Shown here: positions 35,276-47,747 of the stretch, piece after piece | Numbering within the stretch: position 1 is the stretch's first letter | Layout of the letters: each line of letters opens with the position of its first letter | Origin: Aegilops tauschii subsp. strangulata | Taxonomy: Eukaryota > Streptophyta > Magnoliopsida > Poales > Poaceae | Direction: 5' to 3' | NCBI RefSeq assembly: GCF_002575655.3 | Contig: NC_053035.3 | Span: 379,727,792 to 379,791,791, forward strand | Length of the DNA stretch: 64,000 nt | Notes under the pieces: model-generated | The model's database searches: none | The model's input: only the letters and a program-made list of their open reading frames with translations | What the model was told of the DNA's origin: nothing | Made by a program: the position numbers and the translations under genes

Positions 35276-35905
35276 TTACACAGTAATGATTCTAACACCC
35301 ATGTAGTTTTGGTGCTGATCATGTTTTGCTCGTGGAAGAGGCTTAGTCAACGGGTCTGCAACATTCAGATCCGTATGTATCTTGCAAATCTCTATGTCTC
35401 CCACCTGTACTTGACCCCGGATGGAATTGAAGCATCTCTTGATGTGCTTGGTTCTCTTGTGAAATCTAGATTCCTTTGCCAAGGCAATTGCACCAGTATT
35501 GTCACAAAAGATTTTCATCGGTCCCGATGCACTAGGTATGACACCTAGATCGGATATGAACTCCTTCATCCAGACTCCTTCATTTGCTGCTTCCGAAGCA
35601 GCTATGTACTCCGCTTCACACGTAGATCCCGCCACGACGCTTTGTTTAGAACTGCACCAACTGACAGCTCCACCGTTCAATGTAAACACGTATCCGGTTT
35701 GAGATTTAGAATCATCCGGATCAGTGTCAAAGCTTGCATCGACGTAACCATTTACGACTAGCTCTTTGTCACCTCCATAAACGAGAAACATATCCTTAGT
35801 CCTTTTTAGGTATTTCAGGATGTTCTTGACCGCTGTCCAGTGGTCCACTCCTGGATTACTTTGGTACCTCCCTGCTAAACTACAGTTCATAAGGCGTCGT
35901 CTCAA
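35276..35905 (-). pseudogene. Copia RNase H fragment
   Basis: C-terminal part of a Ty1/copia polyprotein. From GRYQSNPGVDHW it runs through the RNase H region with YVDASFDTD, CEAEYIAASEA and FCDNTGAIAL carrying the catalytic D-E-D residues, and ends near HDQHQNYMG. The first ~10 codons cross the deletion junction and are not native. The reverse transcriptase that should precede it is absent. Confidence 0.9.
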
Positions 35906-37835
35906 CGGATTTTGATGGTGCCCTATTTAACGTGAATGCAGCCGTCTCTAAAGCATAACCCCAAAACGATAGCCGTAAATCAGTAAGAGACATCATAGAT
36001 CGCGCCATATCTAGTAAAGTACGATTACGACATTCAGACACACCATTATGTTGTGGTGTTCCAGGTGGCGTGAGTTGCGAAACTATTCCGCATTGTTTCA
36101 AATGTAGACCAAACTCGTAACTCAAATATTCTCCTCCATGATCAGATCGTAGAAATTTTATTTTCTTGTTATGATGATTTTCCACTTCACTCTGAAATTC
36201 TTTGAACTTTTCAAATGTTTCAGACTTATGTTTCATTAAGTAGATATACCCATATCTGCTTAAATCATCTGCGAAGGTGAGAAAATAACGATACCCGCCG
36301 CGAGCCTCAATATTCATTGGACCACATACATCAGTATGTATGATTTCCAACAAATCTGTTGCTCGCTCCATTGTTCCGGAGAACGGCGTTTTAGTCATCT
36401 TGCCCATGAGGCATGGTTCGCAAGTACCAAGTGATTCATAATCAAGTGATTCCAAAAGTCCATCAGTATGGAGTTTCTTCATGCGCTTTACACCAATATG
36501 ACCCAAACGGCAGTGCCACAAATAAGTTGCACTATCATTATCAACTCTGCATCTTTTGGCTTCAATATTATGAATATGTGTATCACTACTATCGAGATTC
36601 ATCACAAATAGACCACTCTTCAATGGTGCATGACCATAAAAGATATTACTCATATAAATAGAACAACCATTATTCTCAGATTTAAATGAATAACCGTCTC
36701 GCATCAAACAAGATCCAGATATAATGTTCATGCTTAACGCTGGCACTAAATAACAATTATTTAGGTCTAAAACTAATCCCGAAGGTAGATGTAGAGGTAG
36801 CGTGCCGACGGCGATCACATCGACTTTGGAACCATTTCCCACACGCATCGTCACGTCGTCCTTAGCCAGTCTTCGCTTGATCCGTAGTCCCTGTTTCGAG
36901 TTGCAAATATTAGCAACAGAACAGGTATCAAATACCCAGGTGCTACTGCGAGCTCTAGTAAGGTACACACCAATAACATGTATATCACATATACCTTTGC
37001 TCACCTTGCCATCCTTCTTATCCGCCAAATACTTGGGGCAGTTCCGCTTCCAGTGACCAGTCTGTTTGCAGTAGAAGCACTCAGTCTCAGGCTTAGGTCC
37101 AGACTTGGGTTTCTTCTCTTGGGCAGCAACTTGCTTGCTGTTCTTCTTGAAGTTCCCCTTCTTCTTCCCTTTACCCTTTTTCTTGAAACTGGTGGTCTTG
37201 TTGACCATCAACACTTGATGCTCCTTCTTGATTTCTACCTCCGCAACTTTTAGCATTGCGAAGAGCCTGAGAATTGTCTTATCCATCCCTTGCATATTAT
37301 AGTTCATCACGAAGCTCTTGTAGCTTGGTGGCAGTGATTGAAGAATTCTGTCAATGACACTATCATCCAGAAGATTAACTCCCAGTTGAATCAAGTGATA
37401 GTTATACCCAGACATTTTGAGTATATGTTCACTGACAGAACTATTCTCCTGCATTTTGCAGCTGTAGAACTTATTGGAGACTTCATATCTCTCAATCCGG
37501 GCATTTTCTTGAAATATTAGCTTCAACTCCTGGAACATCTCATATGCTCCATGATGTTCAAAACATCGTTGAAGCCCTGGTTCTAAGCCGTAAAGCATGG
37601 CACACTGAACTATCGAGTAGTCATCAGCTTTGCTCTGCCAGACGTTCTTAACATCGTCAGTTGCATCTGCAGCAGGCCTGGCACCTAGTGGTGCTTCCAG
37701 GACGTAATTCTTCTGTGCAGCAATGAGGATAATCCTCAAGTTACGGACCCAGTCCGTGTAATTGCTACCATCATCTTTCAACTTTGCTTTCTCAAGGAAC
37801 ACATTAAAATTCAACGGAACAACAGCACGGGCCAT
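35880..37835 (-). pseudogene. Copia gag-protease-integrase fragment
   Basis: Starts MARAVVPLNFNVFLEKAK. Capsid lies at about 1-210, then a Lys-rich linker; the CCHC knuckle is at 253-266 (CFYCKQTGHWKRNC). The protease site reads VFDTCSVANI, where the family has D-T-G, so the flap glycine is lost. Integrase follows with the H-H-C-C finger (WHCRLGHIG ... CEPCLMGK) and D-D-E positions in DVCGPM, RSDHGGEY and NGVSEC. It ends at a stop right after ETTPYEL, where the reverse-transcriptase segment was deleted. Polyprotein capacity is lost. Confidence 0.92.
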
Positions 37836-39010
37836 CTATCTACAACAACATAGACAAGCAAAATACTATCAGGTACTAAGTTCATGACAAATTTAAGTTC
37901 AATTAATCATATTACTTAAGAACTCCCACTTAGATAGACATCCCTCTAATCATCTAAGTGACCACGTGATCCATATCAACTAAACCATAACCAATCATCA
38001 CGTAAAACTGTCTTACACCCGTTGTAGATGAACGTTGAGCTTATCACACCCGATCATCACGTGGTGTCTCGGCACGACGAACTTTGGCAACGGTGCATAA
38101 TCAGGGAGAACACTTTTACCTATGCACGACGAAATTTAGTGAGAGATCATCTTATAATGCTACCGTCAAACAAAGCAGAATAAGATGCATAAAGGATAAA
38201 CATCACATACAATCAATATAAGTGATATGATATGGCCATCATCATCTTGTGCCTTTGATCTCCATCTCCAAAGCACCGTCATGATCACCATCGTCACTGG
38301 CGCGGCACCTTGATCACCATCGTAGCATCGTTCTCGTCTCGCCAACTATTACTTCTACGACTATCGCTACCGCTTAGTGATAAAGTAAAGCAATTACAGG
38401 GCGATTGCATTGCATAAAATAAAGCGACAACCATATGGCTCCTGCCAGTTGCCGATAACTCCGTTACAAAACATGATCATCTCATACAATAAATATAGCA
38501 TCATGTCTTGACCATATCACATCACAACATGCCCTGCAAAAACAAGTTAGACGTCCTCTACTTTGTTGTTGCAAGTTTTACGTGGCTGCTACAGGCTGAG
38601 CAAGAACCGCTCTTACCTACGCATCAAAACCACAACGATAGTTCGTAACCCATATGTCGTCTTGCCATGAGCAGATTGTATCCATTGGGCAAATATAGGT
38701 TCGATCAAGATTTGCTTTTCTGGAGTACCAAAAGCAAGCATGACGTCGTTATGAACTTAGTGCTGTTTTAACTTTCTCAAGGACCGGGCGTAGCCACACT
38801 CGGTTCAACTAAAGTTGGAGAAACTGACACCCGCCAGCCACCTATGTGCAAAGCACGTCGGTAGAACCAGTCTCGCGTAAGCGTACGCGTAATGTCGGTC
38901 CGGGCGGCTTCATCCAACAATACCGCCGAACCAAAGGTAAGCAGTATGACTTGTATTGCCCACAACTTAGTTGTGTTCTACTCGTGCATATAACATCTAC
39001 GCATAAACCA
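37836..39010 (-). other. Untranslated leader of the Angela-like element
   Basis: AT-rich region between primer binding site and gag, about 1.2 kb, without coding frames of note. Repeated CATCATC/ATCACCATCG stretches occur around 38230-38340. Confidence 0.6.
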
Positions 39011-39023
39011 GGCTCTGATACCA
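39011..39023 (-). other. Primer binding site of the Angela-like element
   Basis: Minus-strand TGGTATCAGAGCC directly after the 5' LTR end, complementary to the initiator methionine tRNA 3' end. It fixes the element's orientation. Confidence 0.9.
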
Positions 39024-39024
39024 C

Positions 39025-40762
39025 TGTTGGGGAACGTAGTAATTTCAAAAAAATTCCCACGCACACACAGGATCATGGTTATGTATAGAAACAGAGGGGA
39101 GAGTGTGTCCACGTACCCTCGTAGACCGAAAGCGGAAGCGTTAGCACAACGCGGTTGATGTAGTCGTACGTCTTCACGATCCGACCGATCCAAGTACCGA
39201 ACGCACGACACCTCCGAGTTCAGCACACGTTCAGCTCGATGACGTCCCGCGAGCTCCGATCCAGCAAAGCTTCGCCGGAGAGTTTCGTGAGCACGATGGC
39301 GTGATGACGGTGATGATGATGCTACCGACGCAGGGCTTCGCCTAAGCACCGCTACGATACGATCGAGGTGGATTATGGTGGAGGGGGGCACCGCACACGG
39401 CTGGGAGAGATCAACAGATCAACTTGTGTGTCTAGAGGTGCCCCTGCCCCCCTATATAAAGGAGCAAGGGGGGAGGCCGGCCGGCCCCTGTAGGGCGCGC
39501 CAGGAGGAGGAGTCCTCCTCCTACTAGGAGTAGGACTCCCCTCTTTCCTACTCCTACTAGGAGAGGGAAAGGAAGGGGGAGAGGGAGAAGGAAAGGGGGG
39601 CGCCGCCCCCCCTCTCCTAGTCCAATTCGGACTAGAGGGGGTGGGGCCCGCGGCCTGACCTAGGCCAGCCCTCTCTCTCTCCACTAAGGCCCATAAGGCC
39701 CACTATTTCTCCCGGGGGGTTCCGGTAACCCTTCGGCACTCCGGTTTTCTCCGAAACCACCCGGAGCACTTCCGGTGTCCGAATATAGTCGTCCAATATA
39801 TCGATCTTCACTTCTCGACCATTTCGAGACTCCTCATCATGTTCGTGATCATATCCGAGACTCCGAACTACCTTCTGTACATCAAAACACAAAAACTCAT
39901 AATACCGATCGTCACCGAACTTTAAGCGTGCGGACCCTACGGGTTCGAGAACTATGTAGACATGACCGAGACACGTCTCCGGCCAATAACCAGTAGCGTA
40001 ACCTGGATGCTCATATTGGCTCCCACATCTTCTACGAATATCTCTATCGGTCAAACTGTATAACAACATACGTTGTTCCCTTTGTCATGGGTATGTTACT
40101 TGCCCGAGATTCGATCGTCGGTATCTCAATACCTAGCTCAATCTCGTTACCGACAAGTCTCTTTACTCGTTACGTAATGCATCATCCCGCAAATAACTCA
40201 TTAGTCACATTGCTTGCAAGGCTTATTGTGATGTGCATTACCGAGAGGGCCAGAGATACCTCTCCGACAATCGGAGTGACAAATCCTAATCTTGATCTAT
40301 GCCAACTCAACAAGTACCATCGAAGACACCTGTAGAGCACCTTTATAATCACCCAGTTACATTGTGACGTTTGGTAGCACACAAAGTGTTTCTCCGGTAA
40401 TCGGGAGTTGCATAATCTCATAGTCATAGGAACATGTATAAGTCATGAAGAAAGCAATAGCAGTAAACTAAACGATCATGTGCTAAGCTAACAGAATTGG
40501 TCAAGTCAATCACATGATTCTCCTAATGATGTGATCCCGTTAATCAAATGACAACTCATGTCTATGGTTTAGGAAACTCAACCATCTTTGATTAACGAGC
40601 TAGTCAAGTAGAGGCATACTAGTGACACTATGTTTGTCTATGTATTCACACATGTATTATGTTTCCCGGTTAATAAAATTCTAGCATGAATAATAAACAT
40701 TTATCATGATATGAGGAAATAAATAATAACTTTATTATTGCCTCTAGGGCATATTTCCTTCA
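39025..40762 (-). repeat. Full 5' LTR of the Angela-like element (1738 bp)
   Basis: Plus-strand TGTTGGGGAACG ... TTTCCTTCA. Shares its termini and order with the fragments at 15945-16589 and 47523-47747. A TATATAAAGG box sits on the plus strand at about 39451-39460, antisense to the element. Confidence 0.93.
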
Positions 40763-43403
40763 CTCGCCGCCCAGGAACCGCCGAAGAGGCCGCCCCGAAC
40801 ATCGCCACTGGAGCTGCGGGCACCCGAGCCGTGCCGTCGACGTCCCGCTCGCTACAGCTGCTCCCGAGCTCCACCAACACCACCCCGAGTCTCCCTCGCC
40901 GAGACGCACCTCCCCGACACCTTCATCGATGTCGGAGACCGCCGCAAACCCCGCCCCGCCCGACGCCGACCGCCGTCGTCCTCTGTTCGCCGTCGGCCAC
41001 CGCCGTTGTAAGCCGCCACCTCCCTCCATCGTTAGATCGCCAACCAACGGCCTAGATTAGATCACGCGAAGAGTTTGGTTTTTTTATTAGATCGGTTAGT
41101 GTTGGGTTTATTTCTGGTTTAGTTAGTTTAAATCGAACCGGTAGGTTTTCTTTTATTAAACTTACGCATTTAGATATATAACGCCGGAGCGTAATATAGT
41201 TGCAGAATCGCACACCTTCGGCCCGGGAGCGCATGTTCATTTTTATATTGTTTTATTTTCATTTCTGTTTTTAAAACAGGAAGTTTCAATCTTGTAAAAT
41301 ATGTTTCTCTTAGGTTATTAAATATTTTTAGTTGATTCTTTTTTTCCTAGTTTGCAAATTTCCTGAAGTTTCTGTATAAAATAGTTTCGGCCATGTTATA
41401 TTTAAAAAAAAATGTTTTATATGAGTTTTAGTCAGATTAGTATTTCTGCTATAAAATGAGCTAGGATTTTTTTTGTGATTCTTTTTGCCACTGCTTTGTT
41501 TTGACCTTGCTTAGCAGTAGGATTAATTTGGGTATTTATAGATTTTATTGAAATTAGTTTTACACGAAAACAACTATGTTTTAGTTTATTTCACTTTGTT
41601 GCTGTTTTGTTGTTTTAATTACTTTAAAATTTATTTCCACCTCTGTTGTAGTTTATTTCAGATTTTTTCTATAGTTTAGAAGGTGAACTTTTATTTACAG
41701 AAAAAGAATTTATTTTATTTTATTTTCTTACTAGTTTTGTTTTAATCATAAAAAGAGTTTTTAAATAGCATTTAATGCGTTTCTTTTTGCATTAAATTTG
41801 TTTGCTGTTTTCTTTTCTGTTATTTAATAAAAACCTTGTTTTAATTCTGTCAAAGAATGTTTTAATGGTAGAAAATTATTTATGTAGTTGGTTTCACTCA
41901 TAGTAAAAGGTTGGCATTGTTTTTATGACTTTCTTTGTTTTTCTCCTTGGATTTCTTTGTGTGTATGATTGTGTGTTATTAAATTTTACTTGTTGTTGTA
42001 GTGGAAATTGTATGATGGTATACTTATGTGTGCTATGTTTGATTCGATAGAATTTCCGGAGTGCGAGGCTTGTGTCTATGAAGCGTTCGAGTTTCAGCAT
42101 CGTCAACAAGGCTAGTTCACTTTGATAATGTATTTCCATTACCCATGTTTTATTGCATTAGTAGTTTCTTTCCACCTTGAATAGTAGGATTTTGAGCATT
42201 GAACTTGAGGTAGTATCATGAGGTAGGAGAAACCCAACACCCTGTTACCATTGCCCGGGAAGGGACGTTACTTCATATTTGCTACGCTCTAGTAGATGGG
42301 GTTTGGTTGTGAGATTCAGAAGTGTTGTGAGGTTAAATAATTCAAGACCTGCATGATGATTCAAGACTTCAAGACTTCAAGGACTGAATATACCTCTGGG
42401 TGGAATGGAAAGCATTCGGCAACCTGATATCTATCATGGTTATGCCCGGGAATCTTGGTATCTACCTGTGATCATCCCGACGGAATGCCACCCAGGCTCA
42501 AAGAGATGGATACTTCAAGGATGGAAAGCTTATGTGTGCAATCGCAAGCCATTACGGGCTCTGGCTTGGTTGACCTTAGTCGAGACTCTGGTTGGTCAGA
42601 TTGCTAGCAGATGTAGACGAACGGTAGGATTGGATGAGCACTGACTTTTGGCCGGAGGACCGCTTTGGAAGACCATGTTTTGATCGTCCCGTTCTCAAAC
42701 GCCAGGTAGTGCGAGGACATAACAGGAGGGATCAAATATTGCGGGTAAAGTGTACAAGACTCTGCAGAGTAACAATCTAATCGATTAGCCGTGTCCCCAA
42801 TTACGGACAACTTGAGCACCGGAGATGATACTATCAGCCAGTCTCAACATAATTAATAACAATGAGTGGGTTTATTAATAATTTTGGGATATGAGAATTG
42901 GTTGGCGGAACCATCTCATTAACAACAAATATTTTGTAGTAATTTACAAGCAAGTCCTTTTGTTGTAGGGAAAATTTTGCTTTTCGCAAAAACTTAAACT
43001 TAGAGCCCCACAGCTCACATTACATATAGTGATAGCATTTTATTACCGTTTCTCTCTATGACTTGCCGGCATATTCAAAATGCTGACCTACACGGCTGCA
43101 ACGTCTTATGTTGCAGAGGTTTATTCTGACCAGGAGTGAGGCTACGATCTACGCTCGGTGATTGCCCAATGGAGTCGGATGAACTCGCTGTCGTCTATGT
43201 CTACCGCAGTAGTTTATCTCATGAGTTGGCCTTCGGCCGAATTTATTGTATTGTAATAAAGAATCTATATGAGATTCGATGTAATAAAGCATGTGTGATT
43301 GCACTTTGATATATTCATTGATGTACTGTGTGTGCCAGCATGATCTTGGGATGGTACAGATACATAGAGACTTGACCGATTTTGGGTCGTGTCGTTACAG
43401 AGA

Positions 43404-43416
43404 TGGTATCAGAGCA
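43404..43416 (+). other. Primer binding site of the second Gypsy element
   Basis: TGGTATCAGAGCA, five bases after the LTR end at 43399, complementary to initiator-Met tRNA. It defines plus orientation. Confidence 0.9.
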
Positions 43417-43860
43417 CACGCTGACTGTAGGACGTAACCCCTAGGATCGGAAAGCCATAGGAAAAAAACTATTTTACAATTTTCCTATATATCCTTTGGT
43501 CTATACTCTTCTCTATTCGTTTCTTTCTCTTCTCTGATTCACAAAAATAGTTGTTGACCCCATCACCGAGTCTGCTCAATCCGACGAGAGCTTGCCCTAT
43601 GAAGACGACGCTGACGAAGAAGAAGTTGGAGCCGACGTTGATCTGATGAAGTCTTCCACCGCTGAGAACTAGATTCAGACCACCATGTAAACATTAGAAA
43701 TTCGTTAGATGGTTGGATTCTCGATTAGTTTGTTACGATCGATGTGTGAAACTTGACTGAAGTGATTGGTGTGTTATTGATTGTTGCATACATGTGGGTA
43801 GTGTTATTTCTCTTTAGACCCTTGTTCTATTCTAATTTCTCATCCGCTCCAAAACATCAG

Positions 43861-45066
43861 ATGCCTCTAAGACGTGACCCCAGATTCACTTTCCCGCCGG
43901 AGCTCACCCAGCTGATCCAACAGCAGAATGCCTTGATGCAGATGGTCATATAGAACCAAGGCAAGAACAACAACCATCCATCGCCACCACCCCCTGTCTA
44001 CAAGCTGACCCATTTCTTAAGGCTGAATCCGGCGGTGTTCTCTAGCAGCACCGAGCCGATTGTAGCTGATGATTGGCTCCGCAAGATCGGAAGGGAGCTA
44101 GCCACTGCTGGATGCACAGATGCTGAGAAGGTGCATTTTGCCGCACATCAACTGGATGGACCCGCAACATCGTGGTGGGAAAACTACACCGCCACCTACC
44201 CCATGGCCACAGTTACATGGGATCAGTTTCAGCAGGCCTTCCGCACCGCTCATGTCTCAGCTGGAGCCATGAGTCTGAAGAAGAGTGAGTTACGCAACTT
44301 ACACCAGGGAAATCATACTGTGGGGCAGTACGTGGATGAGTTCAGCCAGTTAGCTCCCTATGCCCCGGATGATGTGGCCATAGATGCCGCAAAACAGGAA
44401 AAGTTCCTCGAAGGACTCAATGATGAGTTGGGAATGCAGCTGATGGTGGCTACCTTCAATAACTACCAGGAGCTGGTAGACAAGGCCATCATTCTTGAAG
44501 GCAAGCAGCAGCAGATAGAGAGTCGGAAGCGAAAGTATGGACAGGGAAGGTATAGCTCTGGAGCTCATCGAAAGCCCCGCTACGCCCCATACTCAGGAGG
44601 ACACAACCACCATACCCATGGAGGCCATACTCACGGAGGACATACCCATTCCAACACCAACAACCAGAAGAACGGCAATGGCGGGAATGGTACTCAGCAT
44701 AATTCCGCTCCAGTGATGAGGGACCTAAGCACCGTCACCTGTTTTAGGTGCAAGCAGACTGGACATTATGCCAACAAATGTCCTGATGCTAAGCCGAACA
44801 ATGGCAATGGAAATGGAAACGGTAACGGAAACTCTGGGATCAAGAAGCAAAACCCTTTTCCCCGAGCTCAGGTGAACCACATTGATGTGGAGGAGGTCTA
44901 TGATAAGCCGGATACCGTAATCGGTAAGTTTTTATTAAATTCACATCCAGTATTGGTACTTTTTGACTCTGGTGCCACACATTCATTCATATCAAGGGTA
45001 GTTGTGGAAAAATATGGGTTACCTACTAGGACCCTTAGAAAACCGCTCCAGGTCAGTTCCCCATGA
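43861..45066 (+). pseudogene. Gag-protease of the second Gypsy element, amber-interrupted
   Basis: Frame begins MPLRRDPRFTFPPEL at 43861, has an in-frame TAG at 43951-43953, then continues open to 45066. Capsid homology covers about residues 65-220 (DDWLRKIGREL, ATSWWENY). An HTHGG repeat occurs near residues 250-262, the CCHC knuckle at about 294-307 (CFRCKQTGHYANKC) and a protease start at about 367 (DSGATHSFIS). It breaks shortly after the protease. The polymerase is not present. Confidence 0.85.
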
Positions 45067-45084
45067 GCCGGGATGATGGCAGGA

Positions 45085-46035
45085 TTAGGATGCCACCCGA
45101 TGAACCTCAGTATCGGGAATCATGATCAGGCAAAGCATTAAGCAATTGGAGAACCTCCCCCAAGCTTGTGGGAGACTCTCTTCTTCAATTTGCACAAAGT
45201 TGAATATTTCCTGTAAGGCAACTTGTTTCTTATGAGCAGGAAAATATTTTCCAGAGAAGTAATAAATCATATCCTGGGGACTACGCACACAACCAGGAGT
45301 AAGAGTATTGTACCAAGCTTTAGCATCACCCTTTAATGAGAATGAAAATAATTGGAGAATATAATAAAAGTGAATCTTCTCATCATGAATAAAAAGGGTG
45401 GCTATATCATTCGGCTTAGTGAGATGTGCCACAACAGTTTTAGTTTCATAACCATGGAAAGGATCAGATTCAACCAAAGTAATTAACTCTAGGTCGACAG
45501 ATAATTCATAATCCTTATCATCAACAAACATAGGTGAAGTAGCAAACTTAGGACCGCTTTTCATTCTAGCATTCAAAGTCTTTTCTTTATACTTGCGTAA
45601 TTTTTCTAGATCATCTCTATCCTTACAAGCAAGAATGTCTCTAGTTGTCTCCTCATTCATAACATAACCTTCTGGTACTTTAGGCAATTCATATCTAGGA
45701 GAACTAGGTCTAATAGGTGTTTCAAGATTTCCAGGTTCAAGCTCATCATCAGTTTCAATAATCTCATGTTGTCTTACTCTAGCAATTTGTTCATCAAGAA
45801 ATTCACCTAGTGGCACATCATCATCAAGCAAGGTACTAGCATCATCATGAGTAGCATTCATAGCAGAAGTAGCATCATCAATAACTTGCGACATATCAGA
45901 ATTGATAGCATGTGGTGGTGTTGCAAGTTTACTTATGACAGAAGGTGAATCTAAAGCAGAGCTGGATAGCAGTTCCTTACCTCCCCTCGCCTTAGAGGGT
46001 AAAATCTTAGTCTTAGCATCCTTCGAATTCTTCAT
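45085..46035 (-). pseudogene. Athila-like gag, 3'-truncated
   Basis: From MKNSKDAKTKILPSK at 46035, through an acidic linker with DDDVPLGEFLDEQ, to a capsid region (HEKIHFYYILQLFSFSLKGD, AKAWYNTL) and SLPQAWGRF near the end. After that motif the frame runs into unrelated sequence of the neighbouring element near 45115-45150, so the rest of gag and all of pol are missing. Family assignment (Athila-like) rests on the Asp-type primer binding site and gag motifs. Confidence 0.8.
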
Positions 46036-46084
46036 AGTGATAATATGATAATAATCCCAAGTGACTCCACAAATATAGCTATGC

Positions 46085-46102
46085 TCCCCGGCAACGGCGC
46101 CA
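46085..46102 (-). other. Primer binding site (TGGCGCC-type)
   Basis: Minus-strand TGGCGCCGTTGCCGGGG near the LTR, the type used by Athila-group Gypsy elements rather than the Met-type site of the other elements here. Confidence 0.85.
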
Positions 46103-46113
46103 GAAAAAGGTCT

Positions 46114-47522
46114 TGATAACCCACAAGTATATGGGATCACAACAGTTTTCGAGGGTAGAGTATTCAACCCAAATTTATAGATTCGACACAAGGGGAGCCA
46201 AAGAATATTTGCAAGTATTAGCAGCTGAGTTGTCAATTCAACCACACCTGGAGATTAATTATCTGCAACAAAGTGATCAGTAGCAAAGTAGTATGATAGT
46301 TTTGATAGCAGTAGCAACAACAATGGTAACGTAACAGTGATAGCAATAGTTTTGTAGCAAGTGCAATAGTATCAATAGAGTAGTAACTTAGCAAGATCAA
46401 TATGTAGGAAAATCGTATGCATTGGATCGGCAATTTGTTGGATGATATTCATCATATAACAGTCATAACCTAGGGCGATACGGCACTAGCTCCAGTTCAT
46501 AAATATAATGTAGGCATGTATTCCATAAATAGTCATACATGCTTATGGAAAGAACTTGCATGACATCTTTTATCCTACCCTCCTGTGGCAGCGGGGTCCT
46601 ATTGGAAATTAAGGGATATTAAGGCCTCCTTTTAATAGAGAACCGGAACAAAGCATTAACACACGGTTAATACATGAACTCCTCAAACTATGGTCATCAC
46701 CGGAAAGTATCCCGACTATTGTCACTCCGGGGTTGACGGATCATAACACATAGTAGGTGACTATAACTTGCAAGATCGGATCTAGAACATAGATATAATG
46801 GTGATAACATAAACGATTCAGATCTGAAATCATGGCACCCGGGCCCAAAGTTACAAGCATTAAGCATGGCAAAGTCATAGCAACATCAATCTCAGAACAT
46901 AATGGATACTAGGGATCAAGCCCTACCAAAAGTAACTCGGTTACATGATGAATCTCATCCAACTCCTCACCGACCAGTGAGCCTACGAAGGAATTACTCA
47001 CTCCCGGTAGGGAGCATCATGGAATTGGCGATGGAGAAGGGTTGGTGATGACGAAGATCGAAGATCCCCCTCTCTGGAGCCCCAAACGGGCTCCTGGTCT
47101 GGCCACCCGATGAAGAACAGGAGGTGGCGGTGGCTCCGTCTTGTGGAACGCGATAATTCTTTCTCCCTAATTTTTTCTGGAAAATAGGATTTTATAACGT
47201 CGGTTTCACGGTCTGCGGGGCCACCATGTGGGGACAACCCACCTGGGCGTGCTTGGAGGGGGGGCGCCCTGGTGGGCTGTGCCCACCCAGGCGCCCCCCT
47301 CCGGTGGTTCTTGGCTCCAGTATTTTTCTATATTGATATAAAAAAATTCCTCGCAATGTTTCGTTCCATTCCGAGAACTTTTATTTCCGCACAAAAACAA
47401 CACCATGGTAGTTCTGCTGAAAACAGCGTCAGTCCGGGGTTAGTTTCATTCAAATCATGCAAATTAGAGTCCAAAACAAGAGTAAAAGCGTTAGGAAAAG
47501 TAGATACGTTGGAGACGTATCA
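46114..47522 (-). repeat. Athila-like 5' LTR (1409 bp)
   Basis: Plus-strand TGATAACCCACAAGTATATG ... GGAGACGTATCA. Contains the GC hairpin at about 47219-47300 shared with LTR-Y-type LTRs. Confidence 0.88.
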
Positions 47523-47747
47523 ATCCCGTTATCAAATGACAACTCATGTCCATGGTTAGGAAACCTTAACCATCTTTGATCAACGAGCTAGTAGAGGCTC
47601 ACTAGGGACACCGTGTTTGTCTATGTATTCACACATGTATTTAGGTTTCCGATCAATACAATTCTAGCATGAATAATATACATTTATCATGTATAAGGAC
47701 ATATAAAATAACAACTTTATTATTGCCTCTAGGGCATATTTCCTTCA
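47523..47747 (-). mobile_element. Angela-like LTR remnant (225 bp)
   Basis: Matches the last ~225 bp of 39025-40762 (ATCCCGTTA-TCAAATGACAACTCATG ... GGCATATTTCCTTCA) with small deletions. Confidence 0.88.

Larger units (their letters stand above)
34717..40762 (-). mobile_element. Degraded Angela/WIS-like Ty1/copia element, TSD CTCGC
   Basis: CTCGC flanks both ends (34712-34716 and 40763-40767). Coding and primer binding site are on the minus strand, so the LTR at 39025-40762 is the 5' LTR. The 3' LTR (34717-35247) keeps only its distal third and is fused directly to the polypurine-tract region. Most of the reverse transcriptase is deleted between the two coding pieces. It cannot be autonomous. 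Confidence 0.95.
33336..43399 (+). repeat. ~4.0-kb 5' LTR of the second Gypsy element, interrupted
   Basis: Begins TGTAACATCCCAAATTTTC and ends GTCGTTACA. Net length is about 4.0 kb after removing the nested Copia element and one CTCGC copy. Two TATA boxes (34083 and 34527) lie in duplicated promoter modules. An AATAAA at 43255-43260 in a T/A-rich context near the LTR's right end is the likely poly(A) signal. Confidence 0.9.
33336..45115 (+). mobile_element. Second Tekay-like Gypsy element, 5' part only
   Basis: 5' LTR at 33336-43399 (split by the Angela-like element at 34717-40762), primer binding site at about 43404-43416, gag at 43861-45066. The sequence departs after the protease, around 45065-45115, where a minus-strand Athila-like element abuts. 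No 3' LTR of this family is in the window, so a large deletion or later insertion removed pol. Confidence 0.85.
45116..47522 (-). mobile_element. Athila-like Gypsy element, 5' end only
   Basis: 5' LTR at 46114-47522, primer binding site at about 46085-46102 and partial gag on the minus strand. The outer LTR end GGAGACGTATCA abuts an Angela-like LTR remnant, so it had inserted into that LTR (expected target duplication ATCCC; the other side is lost). Confidence 0.85.

Noticed and set aside
39632..40069. 145-codon minus-strand frame
   Set aside because: Entirely inside the Angela-like LTR; no similarity to gag or pol.
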